Assembly: GCF_000214475.1 (NCBI RefSeq)
Contig: NZ_AFII01000001.1
Location: forward strand, 434,001-498,000
DNA length: 64,000 nt
Direction of reading: 5' to 3'
Source of the DNA: Parvimonas sp. oral taxon 110 str. F0139
Lineage (GTDB): Bacteria > Bacillota > Clostridia > Tissierellales > Peptoniphilaceae
The notes below the pieces were generated by a model. The model was not told where the DNA came from. It did no database searches and worked only from the letters and a program-made list of their open reading frames with translations. Shown piece by piece: positions 29,520 to 39,670 of the stretch. Position numbers and translations under genes: made by a program. Each line of letters opens with the position of its first letter. Position 1 is the stretch's first letter.

Positions 29520-31772
29520 TTAAGCCCTCTTTATACGCTTGTCTTTCTTTAAATCAAATAATTTAATACCTTCTCCATCAAATGCAACCATAAGCATAAC
29601 CTTTGTTCCTGCTTTTTCACATTTAATTACAGTACCTTCACCATATTTTTCATGTATAATCTTTTCTCCAACTTTATAAACATCTTTAGATGAAGTCTTA
29701 TTTGGTTTTTGATAATGATTTAATGGTTTATCTAATTTCGTTCTTCCAAGATCTGCATTAGATACATAAGTTCTGGAATAATCTGTATAAGCATCATTTC
29801 TAATTTTCGAAGTATTAACTCTTTCTTCATCAAAATTAAATTCAAGATTAATGCTTTTATCGTCAACATAATTAATTATTTCATCTACAAAACTTGAAAC
29901 TCTATAAAGATTTAATTTCCCATACATAGTCATACTCTTTGTTGAAGAAATAAAAAGTTTTTCTTTTGCTCTAGTAATAGCTACATAGAAAAGTCGTCTT
30001 TCTTCTTCAAGTCCATCATCTCTCTCTTTAATTGACCTTTCACTCGGAAATATACCTTCATTCATTCCTATAATAAATACAACTTTATATTCAAGTCCTT
30101 TTGCAGAATGAATAGTAGTTAAAGTAACAGTATCATCCGAATCTTCAGTCTTATCTATATCTGATAAAAGGCTATTTGTTTCAAGATATTCTAGCAATTT
30201 AACTCCTTTATAGTTATTAGAAATTTCTTCCAAAAATAAATTTATATTTTCTGCCTTTTTTTCAAACTCTTTCTTTTCGTTTTCTCTTAAATAATCTACA
30301 AATTTGATTGAATCTAAAAGTTCTTTAATCAAAATTTCAACTTCAGTATCTTCAACACAAGTGATAAAGCCGAAAATCATATCTCTAAAATTTTCAAATT
30401 CAGTTCTTAATTTTTTACTTACAGAGTCCAAAAATTCATTTCTAAATAGTCCATCAAAAAGACTGATATTTTCAGCATAGCAATATTCCTCTAGTTTTTG
30501 CAAACTTACATTTCCAATTGAACGCTTAGGATAATTTATTATCCTTCTAAAAGCATTATCATCTTTCGGATTTGCAATTAATTTTAAATATGCCAAAATA
30601 TCTTTAATTTCTTTTCTATCGTAAAACTTTAGACCACCGACCATTCTATACGCAATAGAATTTTTTCTTAGTGCATTTTCAATTGCAAATGATTGAAAAT
30701 TTGCACGATATAAAACTGCTATATCTGATAAATTATAACCTTCAAAAATCAAATTTGAAATATTTTGTGCAACTTCTATAGCCTCATAATTTTCATTTTG
30801 ATAGCTTTTATAAATTATTTCATCTCCGCCCTCTTTTTTTGTCCAGAGATTTTTTTCTTTTCTATTTACATTATTTTTTATAAGTTCATTAGCACAATCC
30901 AAAATCTTTTGTGTTGAACGATAATTTTCTTCAAGTAAAATTATTTTTGAATTAGGAAAGTCATTTTCGAAATTCAAAATATTTGAAATATTTGCACCTC
31001 TCCACCCATAAATTGATTGGTCGATATCTCCAACGGCACATACATTTTTATATTTAGATGCTAAAAGTTTTATAATCTCATATTGGGAATCGTTAGTATC
31101 TTGATATTCATCAACATAAATATATTTAAATTTTTCAGAATAATAGTCCAAAACTTCAGGACATTTTTTAAAAAGTTCAATAGTTTTAAAGATAAGGTCG
31201 TCAAAATCTAAAGCATTATTCTTTATTAAGATTTCCTCATATTTTTTATAAATTTTTTCTACTACATCAGTATTATTTCCAAAGGAAAAATATTTTGAAA
31301 ATTCACTTGATTTAACATTTTTGCCTTTAGCATCACTTATAATTCCAATAATAGCATTTTTGAACTCTCCAAGTACACTTTCCCAAGTAGGATTTTGTTT
31401 AAAAATCTCTTTTAAAACTAACTTTTGATCGTCTCTATCATAAATAGTAAAATTATTTGAATATCCTATTTTTTCTATATTGAATCTTAAAATTTTAGAG
31501 CAAATTGAATGAAAAGTTCCTATCCACATACTAGAAATATCTCTTTTAAAGATATTTTCTATTCTCTCTTTCATTTCCTTTCCGGCTTTATTTGTAAAAG
31601 TAATAGCTAAAATTTCATATTCACTTACATTTTTTTCTAAAACTGCATAAGCGATTTTTGTAGTTAATACCTTAGTCTTTCCACTTCCTGCTCCAGCAAG
31701 AACCAACAATGGAGAACCAAAATGCTCCACAGCTTCTAATTGTCTATTATTTAATCCCTTCAATAAATCCAT
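29520..31772 (-). CDS. pcrA: UvrD-family helicase PcrA
   Basis: Superfamily I 3'-5' helicase for repair and rolling-circle functions. Walker A LAGAGSGKTKVL, ITFTNKAGKEMKERI, VDEYQDTN, VGDIDQSIYGWRGA, LEENYRSTQ, TIHSAKGLEYKVVF and YVAITRAKEKLFIS. C-terminal Tudor-like end with VGEKIIHEKYGEGTVI, as in Bacillus PcrA. Start is the second ATG (31772) with GAGG six bases upstream; 750 residues. pcrA-ligA is a common Firmicutes pair. Confidence 0.96.
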   Translation of the reverse strand: MDLLKGLNNRQLEAVEHFGSPLLVLAGAGSGKTKVLTTKIAYAVLEKNVSEYEILAITFTNKAGKEMKERIENIFKRDISSMWIGTFHSICSKILRFNIEKIGYSNNFTIYDRDDQKLVLKEIFKQNPTWESVLGEFKNAIIGIISDAKGKNVKSSEFSKYFSFGNNTDVVEKIYKKYEEILIKNNALDFDDLIFKTIELFKKCPEVLDYYSEKFKYIYVDEYQDTNDSQYEIIKLLASKYKNVCAVGDIDQSIYGWRGANISNILNFENDFPNSKIILLEENYRSTQKILDCANELIKNNVNRKEKNLWTKKEGGDEIIYKSYQNENYEAIEVAQNISNLIFEGYNLSDIAVLYRANFQSFAIENALRKNSIAYRMVGGLKFYDRKEIKDILAYLKLIANPKDDNAFRRIINYPKRSIGNVSLQKLEEYCYAENISLFDGLFRNEFLDSVSKKLRTEFENFRDMIFGFITCVEDTEVEILIKELLDSIKFVDYLRENEKKEFEKKAENINLFLEEISNNYKGVKLLEYLETNSLLSDIDKTEDSDDTVTLTTIHSAKGLEYKVVFIIGMNEGIFPSERSIKERDDGLEEERRLFYVAITRAKEKLFISSTKSMTMYGKLNLYRVSSFVDEIINYVDDKSINLEFNFDEERVNTSKIRNDAYTDYSRTYVSNADLGRTKLDKPLNHYQKPNKTSSKDVYKVGEKIIHEKYGEGTVIKCEKAGTKVMLMVAFDGEGIKLFDLKKDKRIKRA

Positions 31773-31795
31773 ACATAACCTCATTACTTATTTAT

Positions 31796-31822
31796 AAAAA
31801 AGCAATGGTTTTACCATTGCTT
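31796..31822 (-). terminator. Terminator of cdaA-cdaR
   Basis: AAGCAATGG-TAAAA-CCATTGCTT hairpin, then TTTTTATAAA on the minus strand, just before the pcrA RBS. Confidence 0.85.
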
Positions 31823-31831
31823 GATTAAAAT

Positions 31832-33067
31832 TTATTTTCCAATAGCTTGAACAATATCGTTTGAAATTTTTACAATTTCAATATTTTCAATATTTTTGGC
31901 TTTTATTTGCACATTTTTACCGACATCTTCTTTCTTAACTGAAACATAAAGTTTTATGTCGTCTTCAGTTAGCTTAGCCAAGTCAGATTCATAGCCTCTC
32001 ACAGTAACCTGAACCTTATTTTGTAAACCTTTCAATAGTATTTCTTTATCAGACTCATTCTCTATTGAAATATTAGAAGTATCAATTTCAAAATTCTTTT
32101 CAATCTTTTTGTCAACATCAATATTAATAACAACCTTTAAATCATTATTAACAAGAGCTACATCAGATGGTAATTCCAAATTAAGATTATATGAACCTGA
32201 TTCCTTTATTTGAGACAAATCAAAAGGTTTAGTGCTTATTTCCGAAATTTGTTCCAAACTTGTCAAATTTCCAACCAATGAAACTATATTAGGAACAATG
32301 TTTTTCTTTATAATTCTTACATCACTAGGTGGTGTATTTATTTCTACTAATTTTATTGGAACTTCTTTAAAGTTCTTAAATCCAATAGAAACATTAGTGT
32401 CTGTTTTACTAAGAGTCACTTTTTTAACTTCTTGATTAAGTTCATCAACAGCTACTATTTTAGATTGAACTACTTCATCACTATCTTTATTAGTAACATC
32501 TACAACACAAAGAACTTTCTTAACTTTATTTACATAACTAACCGGTCCACTTACTACAATTTCAGAATCAGCAGGTTCTTTTTTTGCTACAACTTGGTTT
32601 TTGTTCTTTATTTGTCCAACTGTTTCAACTTCAACTTTATAAGTTTTACTTATTTCTTCATCTAAAGTAACTAGTAAATCAGTTTCTGAAGCTGATTTAA
32701 ACTGAACATTATATGGAACTTTATAATTAATAGATAATCTATGTGCCCCAGATGTTATCCCATTTTGTAAATTCACCTCTGCAACTATATCACTTTTATT
32801 TACAGAATAAACATCACTTCTTTTTCCTGTTATAGTAACTGTTACTGTTGGATTTTCAGGACTTATTCTTATAAGTTTTCTAGATTCTAAAACAGATTGA
32901 TTCTTAAAACTTACAGGAACATCATTAAATTGCCTTGTAACAACTGGATTAACTCCACCAATAACAAGAAACCACATAACTATTCCAACAGCCAATGAAA
33001 TTACTTTTAATTTAAAATCTTTCTTAATTAATTCAATTATACTCTTTATATTAATCTTTTTTAACAA
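31832..33067 (-). CDS. cdaR: YbbR-domain regulator of CdaA (CdaR)
   Basis: One N-terminal membrane segment (LAVGIVMWFLVIGGV) followed by four extracellular YbbR-type beta repeats, each with a segment like VPVSFKNQSV, KTYKVEVETVGQ, VPIKLVEI or NFEIDTSNISI. Members bind and modulate the diadenylate cyclase CdaA. I place the start at the TTG at 33067 because AAGGTG lies six bases before it; it overlaps cdaA by 17 bp. 411 residues. Confidence 0.85.
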   Translation of the reverse strand: MLKKINIKSIIELIKKDFKLKVISLAVGIVMWFLVIGGVNPVVTRQFNDVPVSFKNQSVLESRKLIRISPENPTVTVTITGKRSDVYSVNKSDIVAEVNLQNGITSGAHRLSINYKVPYNVQFKSASETDLLVTLDEEISKTYKVEVETVGQIKNKNQVVAKKEPADSEIVVSGPVSYVNKVKKVLCVVDVTNKDSDEVVQSKIVAVDELNQEVKKVTLSKTDTNVSIGFKNFKEVPIKLVEINTPPSDVRIIKKNIVPNIVSLVGNLTSLEQISEISTKPFDLSQIKESGSYNLNLELPSDVALVNNDLKVVINIDVDKKIEKNFEIDTSNISIENESDKEILLKGLQNKVQVTVRGYESDLAKLTEDDIKLYVSVKKEDVGKNVQIKAKNIENIEIVKISNDIVQAIGK

Positions 33068-34012
33068 TTTTATCACCTTGATTTTCAACAATTTCACTAA
33101 CTTCTTCTTTTATATCTTCAATAATTTCTTTCTTAACTTCTTCTTTAAATTCTTGCTTATTTACAACATCATCTGAAACTTCTTTATTTTCAAATAAATT
33201 TTGGAAAATTTCTTTTAATGAATTATTATTTTTTTCTTCGACAACAAAATTTTCAACTAAATAATTTAATAAGTATTCTTTTGAAACATTTCTATTTATT
33301 CTTGACTTTTCACAAATAGAAACATATCCTGTTTCTTCACTAACAACAATTACTATAGCATCTGATTTTTCTGAAATACCAATACCAGCTCTATGTCTTG
33401 TTCCTAATTCCATTGATATTTGCTTACTATCAGTTAGAGGTAAAAAACAAGACGCTGCTATAATACGATCATGACTTATAACAACTGCCCCATCATGCAA
33501 TGGAGTATTAGGAATGAAAATATTCATTAACAATTCATAGGAAACGTCAGAATTCAAAGAAATACCTGTTTCAATAATATCCCTAAGACCAGTCTTTCTT
33601 TCTAAAACCATTAAAGCACCAATTTTTTTGTCAGCTAATGAATATGTAGCCTTAACAATTTCTTCAATGACATTAGCATTACTACTTGATACTTCAAAAT
33701 TAACAGGTTTTAAAAGTTTGTTATTTCCAATATGTTCCAATATCCTTCTAAGTTCTGGTTGAAATACTATCAAAATAGCTATAAAACCAACTGTAACTGC
33801 ATTATTTAAAATCCAACTTATAGTATAAAGTTTAAAAAACTCACTTAGTTTTGAAGCTATAAAAATGAATAGTATCCCTTTTATAAGTTGAGTTGCCCTT
33901 GTCCCTCTAATCAATGCAAATAACTTATAAAACATAAAACTAACTATAAATATATCTATAATATCTGTTATTCTTATAGTTGATAACAAAAAAATAATTT
34001 ATCTAAACCCAT
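33051..34012 (-). CDS. cdaA: Diadenylate cyclase CdaA (frameshifted near 5' end)
   Basis: Makes cyclic di-AMP from two ATP. Three membrane segments at the N-terminus, then the DAC domain with NTPLHDGAVVI (DGA motif) and ELGTRHRAGIGISE (RHR motif). The long C-terminal tail is acidic/Lys-rich. A TTG at 33989 would leave the N-terminus short. Restoring one base in the A7 run at 33988-33994 joins it to an ATG at 34012 with MGLDKLFFLLSTIRITDIID, matching the usual family start; 320 residues. Confidence 0.92.
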
Positions 34013-34050
34013 AAAATCACATCTTTCTAATTTTTATATTTTTCATATTA

Positions 34051-34079
34051 ATTATAATACAATATCAACTAAAATTCAA
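34051..34079 (-). promoter_or_regulatory. Promoter of cdaA-cdaR
   Basis: Minus-strand -35 TTGAAT (34074-34079), 17 bp, perfect -10 TATAAT (34051-34056). Confidence 0.78.
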
Positions 34080-34094
34080 CAATTGTTAATATAG

Positions 34095-34124
34095 AAAAAA
34101 CTTTCAATTAAATTGAAAGTTTTT
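34095..34124 (-). terminator. Terminator built from the end of the ABC ATPase gene
   Basis: AAAAACTTTCAATT / AATTGAAAGTTTTT; the last six codons and the TGA stop (34104-34106) lie inside the stem. T run follows on the minus strand. Confidence 0.85.
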
Positions 34125-35053
34125 GTAATTTGTACTCAATAAAAACATCTTCTCCGATATTTTTTCTTTTCCGGTATTTAATTCTACTACTTTTAATATC
34201 TTCTTATCGTTTTTCTTTAACTTTAATTGATACTCTATAAAAGCTCCTCTAAATTGTTTTGATAAAATTTCAGCAGGTTCTTCAGTTTCATAATCAACTA
34301 TTTTGATTTTTTCCGGTCTAATAAAATTATCATTATCCAATTTATTTGAATTTCCAATAAATGATAGTGAGAACTCACTATTTGGAGAATTATATAGCTC
34401 AGTAACTGTAGAATTTTGAATTATTTTTCCTTCATTCATTAAAATAACTCTATCAGCCATTGTAAAAGCATCTTCTTGGTCATGTGTTACTAGTATTGTC
34501 GTCATTTTAAAATATTTTACAAGTTTCTTGATTTCATTTCTCATCGTAATTCTTAAATTTTTATCTAAATTTGAAAAAGGTTCATCAAGCAAAATAAGTC
34601 TTGGACTTATAACTAGACTTCTTGCAAGTGCCACTCTTTGCCTTTGGCCACCAGATAACTCATGAATTTTTCTTTTTCATATCCTTCAAGTCCAACAATT
34701 TTTAGCATTTCCATAGATTGTTTTATTCTATCTTGCTTTTTTACATTTCTAAATTTCAATCCATAAGCAACATTTTCTAAAACATTTTTATTACTAAAAA
34801 GTCCATAAGATTGAAAAACTGTTGAAATATTTCTATCTTCTGGATTTAAAGAACTTATATCTTCTCCATTTAAAATAATTTGTCCTGAATCGTTTTTAAT
34901 AAAACCTCCAATTGAATTTAAAATGGTTGTTTTTCCACAACCAGAAGGTCCCAATATACATAGAATATTACCTTCTTCAAGAGAGAAGTTAATATCTTTT
35001 AAAACTTCCTTTTCACCATATTTCTTACATAAATTTTTTACTTCTAAGAACAT
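34104..35053 (-). CDS. ABC transporter ATP-binding protein, FbpC/PotA-like (frameshifted)
   Basis: ATPase of the importer encoded with the next two genes. Walker A LGPSGCGKTTILNS, Q-loop TVFQSYGLFSNK, Walker B LILLDEPFSNLDKNL and the switch His in LVTHDQEDAFTMADRV; a TOBE-like C-terminus with NKLDNDNFIRPEKI. The signature motif is broken by the frameshift: one base added to the T5 run at 34667-34671 restores EKIHELSGGQRQRVALARSL. 316 residues. Overlaps the permease by 29 bp. Family type suggests ferric iron or a small anion. Confidence 0.9.
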
Positions 35054-36671
35054 AAGTATCTCCTAATTTATTTAAAATATAATTAATAAACATAAATAAT
35101 AAACTAAAAATTAAGCAAATCAGAATTATCAATATAGCTAATACTGAAGCAGTGTTGTATTTACCACTATTTATGACATCAAACATTACAAGAGTCAAAA
35201 CCTTTTGTGCTGGATATACAATGAAAATTATAGATCCAACTGTAGTCATAGTACTATTAAATCCATTTATCATGCTTATAACAAAATGATTTCTTGTATG
35301 TGATAAAATAACATCTTTAAAAATAAAGAATTCATTTGCTCCTAGGTCTTTTGCACTTAAAATTTGATTCTTATCTATTGTTTCTAAGCTAGAACTAAAG
35401 ACTTTTGTTGAAAAAGGAAGTTGCTTAAAAGTAACATTCAAAACAACTATTAAAGCAGTTCCTGTAATGTAAATTGGATAATTATTAAAAGCTAATATAT
35501 ATCCAATTCCAAAGAAAGTACCAGGTAACATATATGGCATAGTAGCAATAAAATCAAATATTTTTAAAAATTTTACATTTCTTATATGAATATAATATTG
35601 TAATAAAAGTCCTATTAGACTACCAAAGAAAGCAGAAATCAAAGAATAATTAATACTTCTAAAAATAGTTTTATCTATATGGTCTTTAATTCCTATAAAG
35701 TGTTCAAATGTAAAATATAATTTTCCTTTTGAATAATCTGTAAAAGCAGATAAAATTATAGAACTATATTGTAAAATTAATAAAATCAAAAATATTGTTG
35801 ATAAAAAAATTGCAAAGGAAAAAACAATACCTTTCTTTTCAATATTAACTTCTGACACATTAGATCCAAAATTTGTATTTGAAATTATTCTTGAATTCTT
35901 TATATAAAATATAAAAGTAAAAATAACTGGAATACAAAGTATTATATTCATAGCTCCAGCCTGAATAATATTTCCATCAGAAATAAAAACATTATATGAT
36001 TTTGAAGCTAAAGTTTCAAAAGAACCACCTATTATTAAAGGTGTAGAAAAATCAGCAATACTTCTTATAAAACTTAAAATTGCAACAACTTTTATGCTAG
36101 GTAATAATTGAGGTAAAATAATATCTAAAATAATATTATTTGTTTTTGCCCCTAAAGATCTTGCACTATTTATTTGCTCCTTATCAATATTATCTAGTGT
36201 AGATATAATCATAAGAGCACTCAAAGAAATAAGACCTATACTTTGCATTAAAATAACACCAAATGAACCATAAGCATTAAATGAAAGCTTAAAAATATCA
36301 TGTGTTATGAAACCTCTTCTTCCAAAAAGTTTTATATATGCTAATGATGAAACAAAAGGTGGAGATATCATTGTAATCATTAAAACAAATGAAATTAATC
36401 TCTTTATACTCTTTCTAATACTAAAACAAAAAATTCCAATAGAAACTGAAACAATTGTTGTAATTATGGTAGCAAAAATTGCTACAAAAATTGAATTATA
36501 TAAAAGTTTACTCTGTGTTTTTAAAAAAGTGAATCCTTCTAAAGTAAATTTTCCTTCATTAAAAAATGTGGAAGTAAAAACTTTTAAGAAAGGAAATAAA
36601 ATAAAAGTAAATAAACAAAAAACAAGAGTTAATATAATAATTGCATCTAAAAATTTAAAATATCTTTTCAT
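35025..36671 (-). CDS. ABC transporter permease, two-domain FbpB-type
   Basis: 548 residues with about twelve membrane segments in two BPD-type halves, as in iron (FbpB) and thiamine (ThiP) permeases. Each half has an EAA-like loop: NSARSLGAKTNNIILDIILP in the first, LSAKDLGANEFFIFKDVILS in the second. The RBS is weak (AAAG before ATG) and it lies after an internal terminator behind the binding-protein gene, so expression is likely lower than that of the binding protein. Confidence 0.88.
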   Translation of the reverse strand: MKRYFKFLDAIIILTLVFCLFTFILFPFLKVFTSTFFNEGKFTLEGFTFLKTQSKLLYNSIFVAIFATIITTIVSVSIGIFCFSIRKSIKRLISFVLMITMISPPFVSSLAYIKLFGRRGFITHDIFKLSFNAYGSFGVILMQSIGLISLSALMIISTLDNIDKEQINSARSLGAKTNNIILDIILPQLLPSIKVVAILSFIRSIADFSTPLIIGGSFETLASKSYNVFISDGNIIQAGAMNIILCIPVIFTFIFYIKNSRIISNTNFGSNVSEVNIEKKGIVFSFAIFLSTIFLILLILQYSSIILSAFTDYSKGKLYFTFEHFIGIKDHIDKTIFRSINYSLISAFFGSLIGLLLQYYIHIRNVKFLKIFDFIATMPYMLPGTFFGIGYILAFNNYPIYITGTALIVVLNVTFKQLPFSTKVFSSSLETIDKNQILSAKDLGANEFFIFKDVILSHTRNHFVISMINGFNSTMTTVGSIIFIVYPAQKVLTLVMFDVINSGKYNTASVLAILIILICLIFSLLFMFINYILNKLGDTYVLRSKKFM

Positions 36672-36685
36672 AACTTTAATTAATT

Positions 36686-36707
36686 AAAAAGGGAGATTGC
36701 TCTCCCT
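36686..36707 (-). terminator. Intercistronic terminator/attenuator after the binding-protein gene
   Basis: AGGGAGA-GCAA-TCTCCCT followed by TTTTAATT on the minus strand, between the solute-binding gene and the permease. Confidence 0.8.
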
Positions 36708-36769
36708 ATTTTCTATTGTAAAACAACAAGATTTCTAAAAATATTCTCGATAAAAATTATCGTGAAATT

Positions 36770-37816
36770 TTATTTTCCTTGTGTTAATTCTGCCCATTTC
36801 TTAAGAATAGCTTCTCTTTGTGAACCAAAACTTTCTATATCCTCTTTTATAAATTTATCTTTAGGTAAGCCAAGATCATACCCTTTAGTTCCTTCAATTA
36901 CCATTTGACCACCATCTTTTCCATCAAGTTCAGCAATCAATTGTTGATTTTCAGGTCTTAAAATAAAATCTTCAAATGCTTTTGCAACTTCAAGGTTTGG
37001 ACTGTTCTTAAAAATTGCTACACCTTCTGGTACCCAGCATAAACCATCTTCTGGATAAATTGCAGTTAAATTATTTTTTTCAGCTACATCAAAAGCTGAT
37101 TTATCAATTGGAATAATTCCTATTCCAAATTCTCCTGCTACTGTTTTTTCTTGTGGATCTTTTCCTCTTTTTCCATAGAACTTAACATTATCATTTAACT
37201 TTTTAAAATATTCCCAGGCCTTTTCTTCTCCATACTTATCTATAAGGCCTTTAACATTTGCAAAACTAGTTCCTGAAACAGCAGGATTTGCCATAATAAT
37301 TTCATCTTTATACTTAGGATCTACAATTTCTTCCCAAGTTTTAGGTACTTTAAGTCCTTTTTCTTCTAAAATTTTATTATTTACTAAAAATCCTACAACT
37401 GTAACTCCCTTTGAAATCCAGTAACCTTCATTATCTTTAAATCCTTCTTTAATTTTATCAAATCCTTCAGGTTTATACATTTCTAAAAGACCATCTGATT
37501 TAGCTTTCATAAAGGCATCAATTCCGCCACCAAACCAAACATCAGCACTTGGTTTTCCACCTTCAGCTTTAATTTTAGCAATTACTTCTCCACTTGACAT
37601 TGAAAGAAATTCAACTTTAGCCTTAGTTTCATCTGAAAACTTATCAAAAAGTTTTTTATATTTTTCAGACGTAGCTACAACATTTAAAGTTTTTCCTTCA
37701 AAGTTTTTAGTAGTTTCTACCTGCTTTTCTTCTTTTTTATCTTCTGCTTTTTTAGATTGACAACCAACTAACATTAAGCCAGCAAGCATTAAAGATAAAA
37801 TTCTTGATTTTTTCAT
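36770..37816 (-). CDS. Extracellular solute-binding lipoprotein, family 1 (FbpA-like)
   Basis: Lipoprotein signal with lipobox LMLVGC, then a charged linker, then a periplasmic-binding fold of 348 residues in total. Stretches such as ADVWFGGGIDAFMKAKSDGLLE, VPKTWEEIVDPKYKDEIIMANP and SGTSFANVKGLIDKYGEEKA resemble FbpA/AfuA/IdiA and related 2-aminoethylphosphonate or iron binding proteins. Substrate is inferred: ferric iron is the best guess from the FbpB-type permease, not proven. A palindromic site overlaps its promoter region. Confidence 0.85.
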   Translation of the reverse strand: MKKSRILSLMLAGLMLVGCQSKKAEDKKEEKQVETTKNFEGKTLNVVATSEKYKKLFDKFSDETKAKVEFLSMSSGEVIAKIKAEGGKPSADVWFGGGIDAFMKAKSDGLLEMYKPEGFDKIKEGFKDNEGYWISKGVTVVGFLVNNKILEEKGLKVPKTWEEIVDPKYKDEIIMANPAVSGTSFANVKGLIDKYGEEKAWEYFKKLNDNVKFYGKRGKDPQEKTVAGEFGIGIIPIDKSAFDVAEKNNLTAIYPEDGLCWVPEGVAIFKNSPNLEVAKAFEDFILRPENQQLIAELDGKDGGQMVIEGTKGYDLGLPKDKFIKEDIESFGSQREAILKKWAELTQGK

Positions 37817-37882
37817 ATTTTCCTCCTAAATTATCTAATCCATATTATTTTAATATAATTATGGAAATAAAATAAATGCAAC

Positions 37883-37917
37883 TTTATCACAAAGGATAAA
37901 GATATAATTATTATATC
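37883..37917 (-). promoter_or_regulatory. Palindromic operator and extended -10 promoter upstream of the iron-type importer
   Basis: Perfect 17-bp palindrome GATATAATTATTATATC (37901-37917) next to a second inverted repeat TTTATC-N6-GATAAA (37883-37900). On the minus strand the first contains TGATATAAT, an extended -10 (TATAAT at 37910-37915). This layout suits a repressor covering the -10, for example a metal regulator. The remaining sequence from 37817 to 38148 is very AT-rich, and I see no gene in it. Confidence 0.55.
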
Positions 37918-38148
37918 ATATTTTTATAATTTATCATAATTTATTTTAAGATAATAATATTATTTTTTATTATTGATATTACACTGATAATATAATTTTT
38001 AGTAAACTAACAAATTTATAAGAAATTATAATAAATTTCTATAATTAATGATAAATATTTTCAAAAAATTAGTTGAACTAAATAATTTAAAAGTACATTT
38101 TTTAATATTATTATAATATTTTTAAAAGATTTTTATTTAAATATGTTT

Positions 38149-38175
38149 TATTCCACTATATTTGTGGAATATAAT
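38149..38175 (+). promoter_or_regulatory. Operator plus -10 box of the second MATE gene
   Basis: Perfect inverted repeat TATTCCAC-N7-GTGGAATA (38149-38171) running into TATAAT (38170-38175). The palindrome occupies the spacer between -10 and where the -35 would be, a classic repressor position. GGGAGG of the MATE gene follows at 38194. Confidence 0.72.
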
Positions 38176-38205
38176 AAAGGTATAAATTTTTATGGGAGGT
38201 GTTGT

Positions 38206-39599
38206 ATGAAAAAAGAACGAAGCGAAATGATTCTACATGGTAATATTTACAAAATAATCGCAATAATATCCATTCCAATTATTTTAAACAATTTTATTCA
38301 ACAGTTATACTCTCTTGCAGATGCCTTTTGGCTAGGAAAATTAGGAACAGCAGAATTTGCATCAACAAGTTTTACTTGGCCTGTTATTTTTTATTTAATT
38401 CTATTGGGATTGGACTGTCAATAGCTGCTATATCTTTAATTTCTCAATTATTAGGTCGAAAGGATTATTTACATGCACAAAAATATGCAGATACTTTAAT
38501 TAATATTTCTTTACTATTTTCTATAGTATTTATGTTGTTAGGACATTTTAGTGCTGATTTGATAGTAAAAATGATGGGTGCAACTGGAGATTTAGCAAAA
38601 TATAGTATAATCTATTTAAAATATAGCTATCTTGGTATTCCATTTATATTTCTCTACTACATATATTCATCAATTTTATCTGCTCAAGGCAAAAATACAA
38701 TTCCTACAATGATAAGTACAATTTGTGTTATATTAAATATGATTTTAAATCCGATTTTTATTTTTGATATAATTCCTTTTACATCAATTTCAGGATTTGG
38801 ACTTGGAGTAAAGGGTGCGGCTGTTGCAACAGTATTAACACAAGGAATAATGTGTATTGTTGGATTTATTCATTTAAGAATAAACAAAGATATTATTAAA
38901 TTAAATCTAAATAGTTTAGTATATATTAAATGGGAAAAACATATTCTAAAAAGAATTTATAGAATTACTTTACCATCAGTAATAGGGCAAGTTGGAACTG
39001 CCATAGGTTTCATGATAATGAACTCATTTATTCAAAGCTATGGAACAGAAACTGTTGCCGCTTATGGAATGGTAAATAGAATAAGTGGACTTTTAAATAT
39101 TCCTCCAGGCGGAGTAGGCTCAGCAATAACTTCAATTATTGGACAAAATATAGGAAATAATAATATAAAGAGAGTTAAAGAAACATTTAAAAAAGCCTCT
39201 ATTATTATAATTATTATGTCAATTATAATTGCAATAATTAGTTTTATATTTAGATATGAAATTTTATCTTTCTTTATAAGTGCACCAAAAGATTCAGTAC
39301 TTATGGTACAAGCAAATAGTTATATGTTCTATACATTAATAACTCTTGTAATGTTAAATATGTTTTTTGTATATCAAGGACTTTTCCAAGGTTCTGGAAA
39401 TAGTAAGTATTCAATGGCTATAGATATGATAAGACTTTGGATAATAAGGCTTCCATTAATACTTTTTTTCAAGAATTTTACAAGTTATGGCGCAACAGGT
39501 ATATGGCTTGCAATGGCAATTTCAAATGTATTAGTAAGTATGATTGCTCATGCAATATATTTAAAAGGCGGATGGCAACAAGGATCATTTTACAGATAA
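38206..39599 (+). CDS. MATE family efflux protein (frameshifted)
   Basis: Twelve-segment MATE exporter of 464 residues after correction. N-terminal half: IISIPIILNNFIQQLYSLAD and AFWLGKLGTAEFAS; then IAAISLISQLLGRKD; second half: TLPSVIGQVGTAIGFMIMNS and MVNRISGLLNIPPGGVGSA. One base is missing in the T6 run at 38387-38392; adding it joins FTWPVIF to LFNSIGIGLS. Start is the ATG at 38206 with GGGAGG, not the ATG at 38143, which lies before the operator. Likely induced by its substrate, given the palindrome on its promoter; no regulator gene is adjacent. Confidence 0.9.
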
Positions 39600-39627
39600 A
39601 ATTAAGAGATAGAATTTTTAAAAGTTT

Positions 39628-39655
39628 AGGTTGGAATAATTTCCAACCTTTTTTT
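39628..39655 (+). terminator. Terminator of the second MATE gene
   Basis: AGGTTGGAA / TTCCAACCT with TTTTTTT following. Confidence 0.9.
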
Positions 39656-39670
39656 ATTTTCTCTTTATAT

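Noticed and set aside
37817..38148. Possible small gene or RNA in the long intergenic region
   Set aside because: Only short frames and extreme AT content; apart from the palindromes I see no conserved structure or RBS-linked frame.
38143..38205. Upstream ATG as start of the second MATE protein
   Set aside because: It lies before the operator and -10 box; the ATG at 38206 has a strong GGGAGG site and the usual MATE N-terminus.
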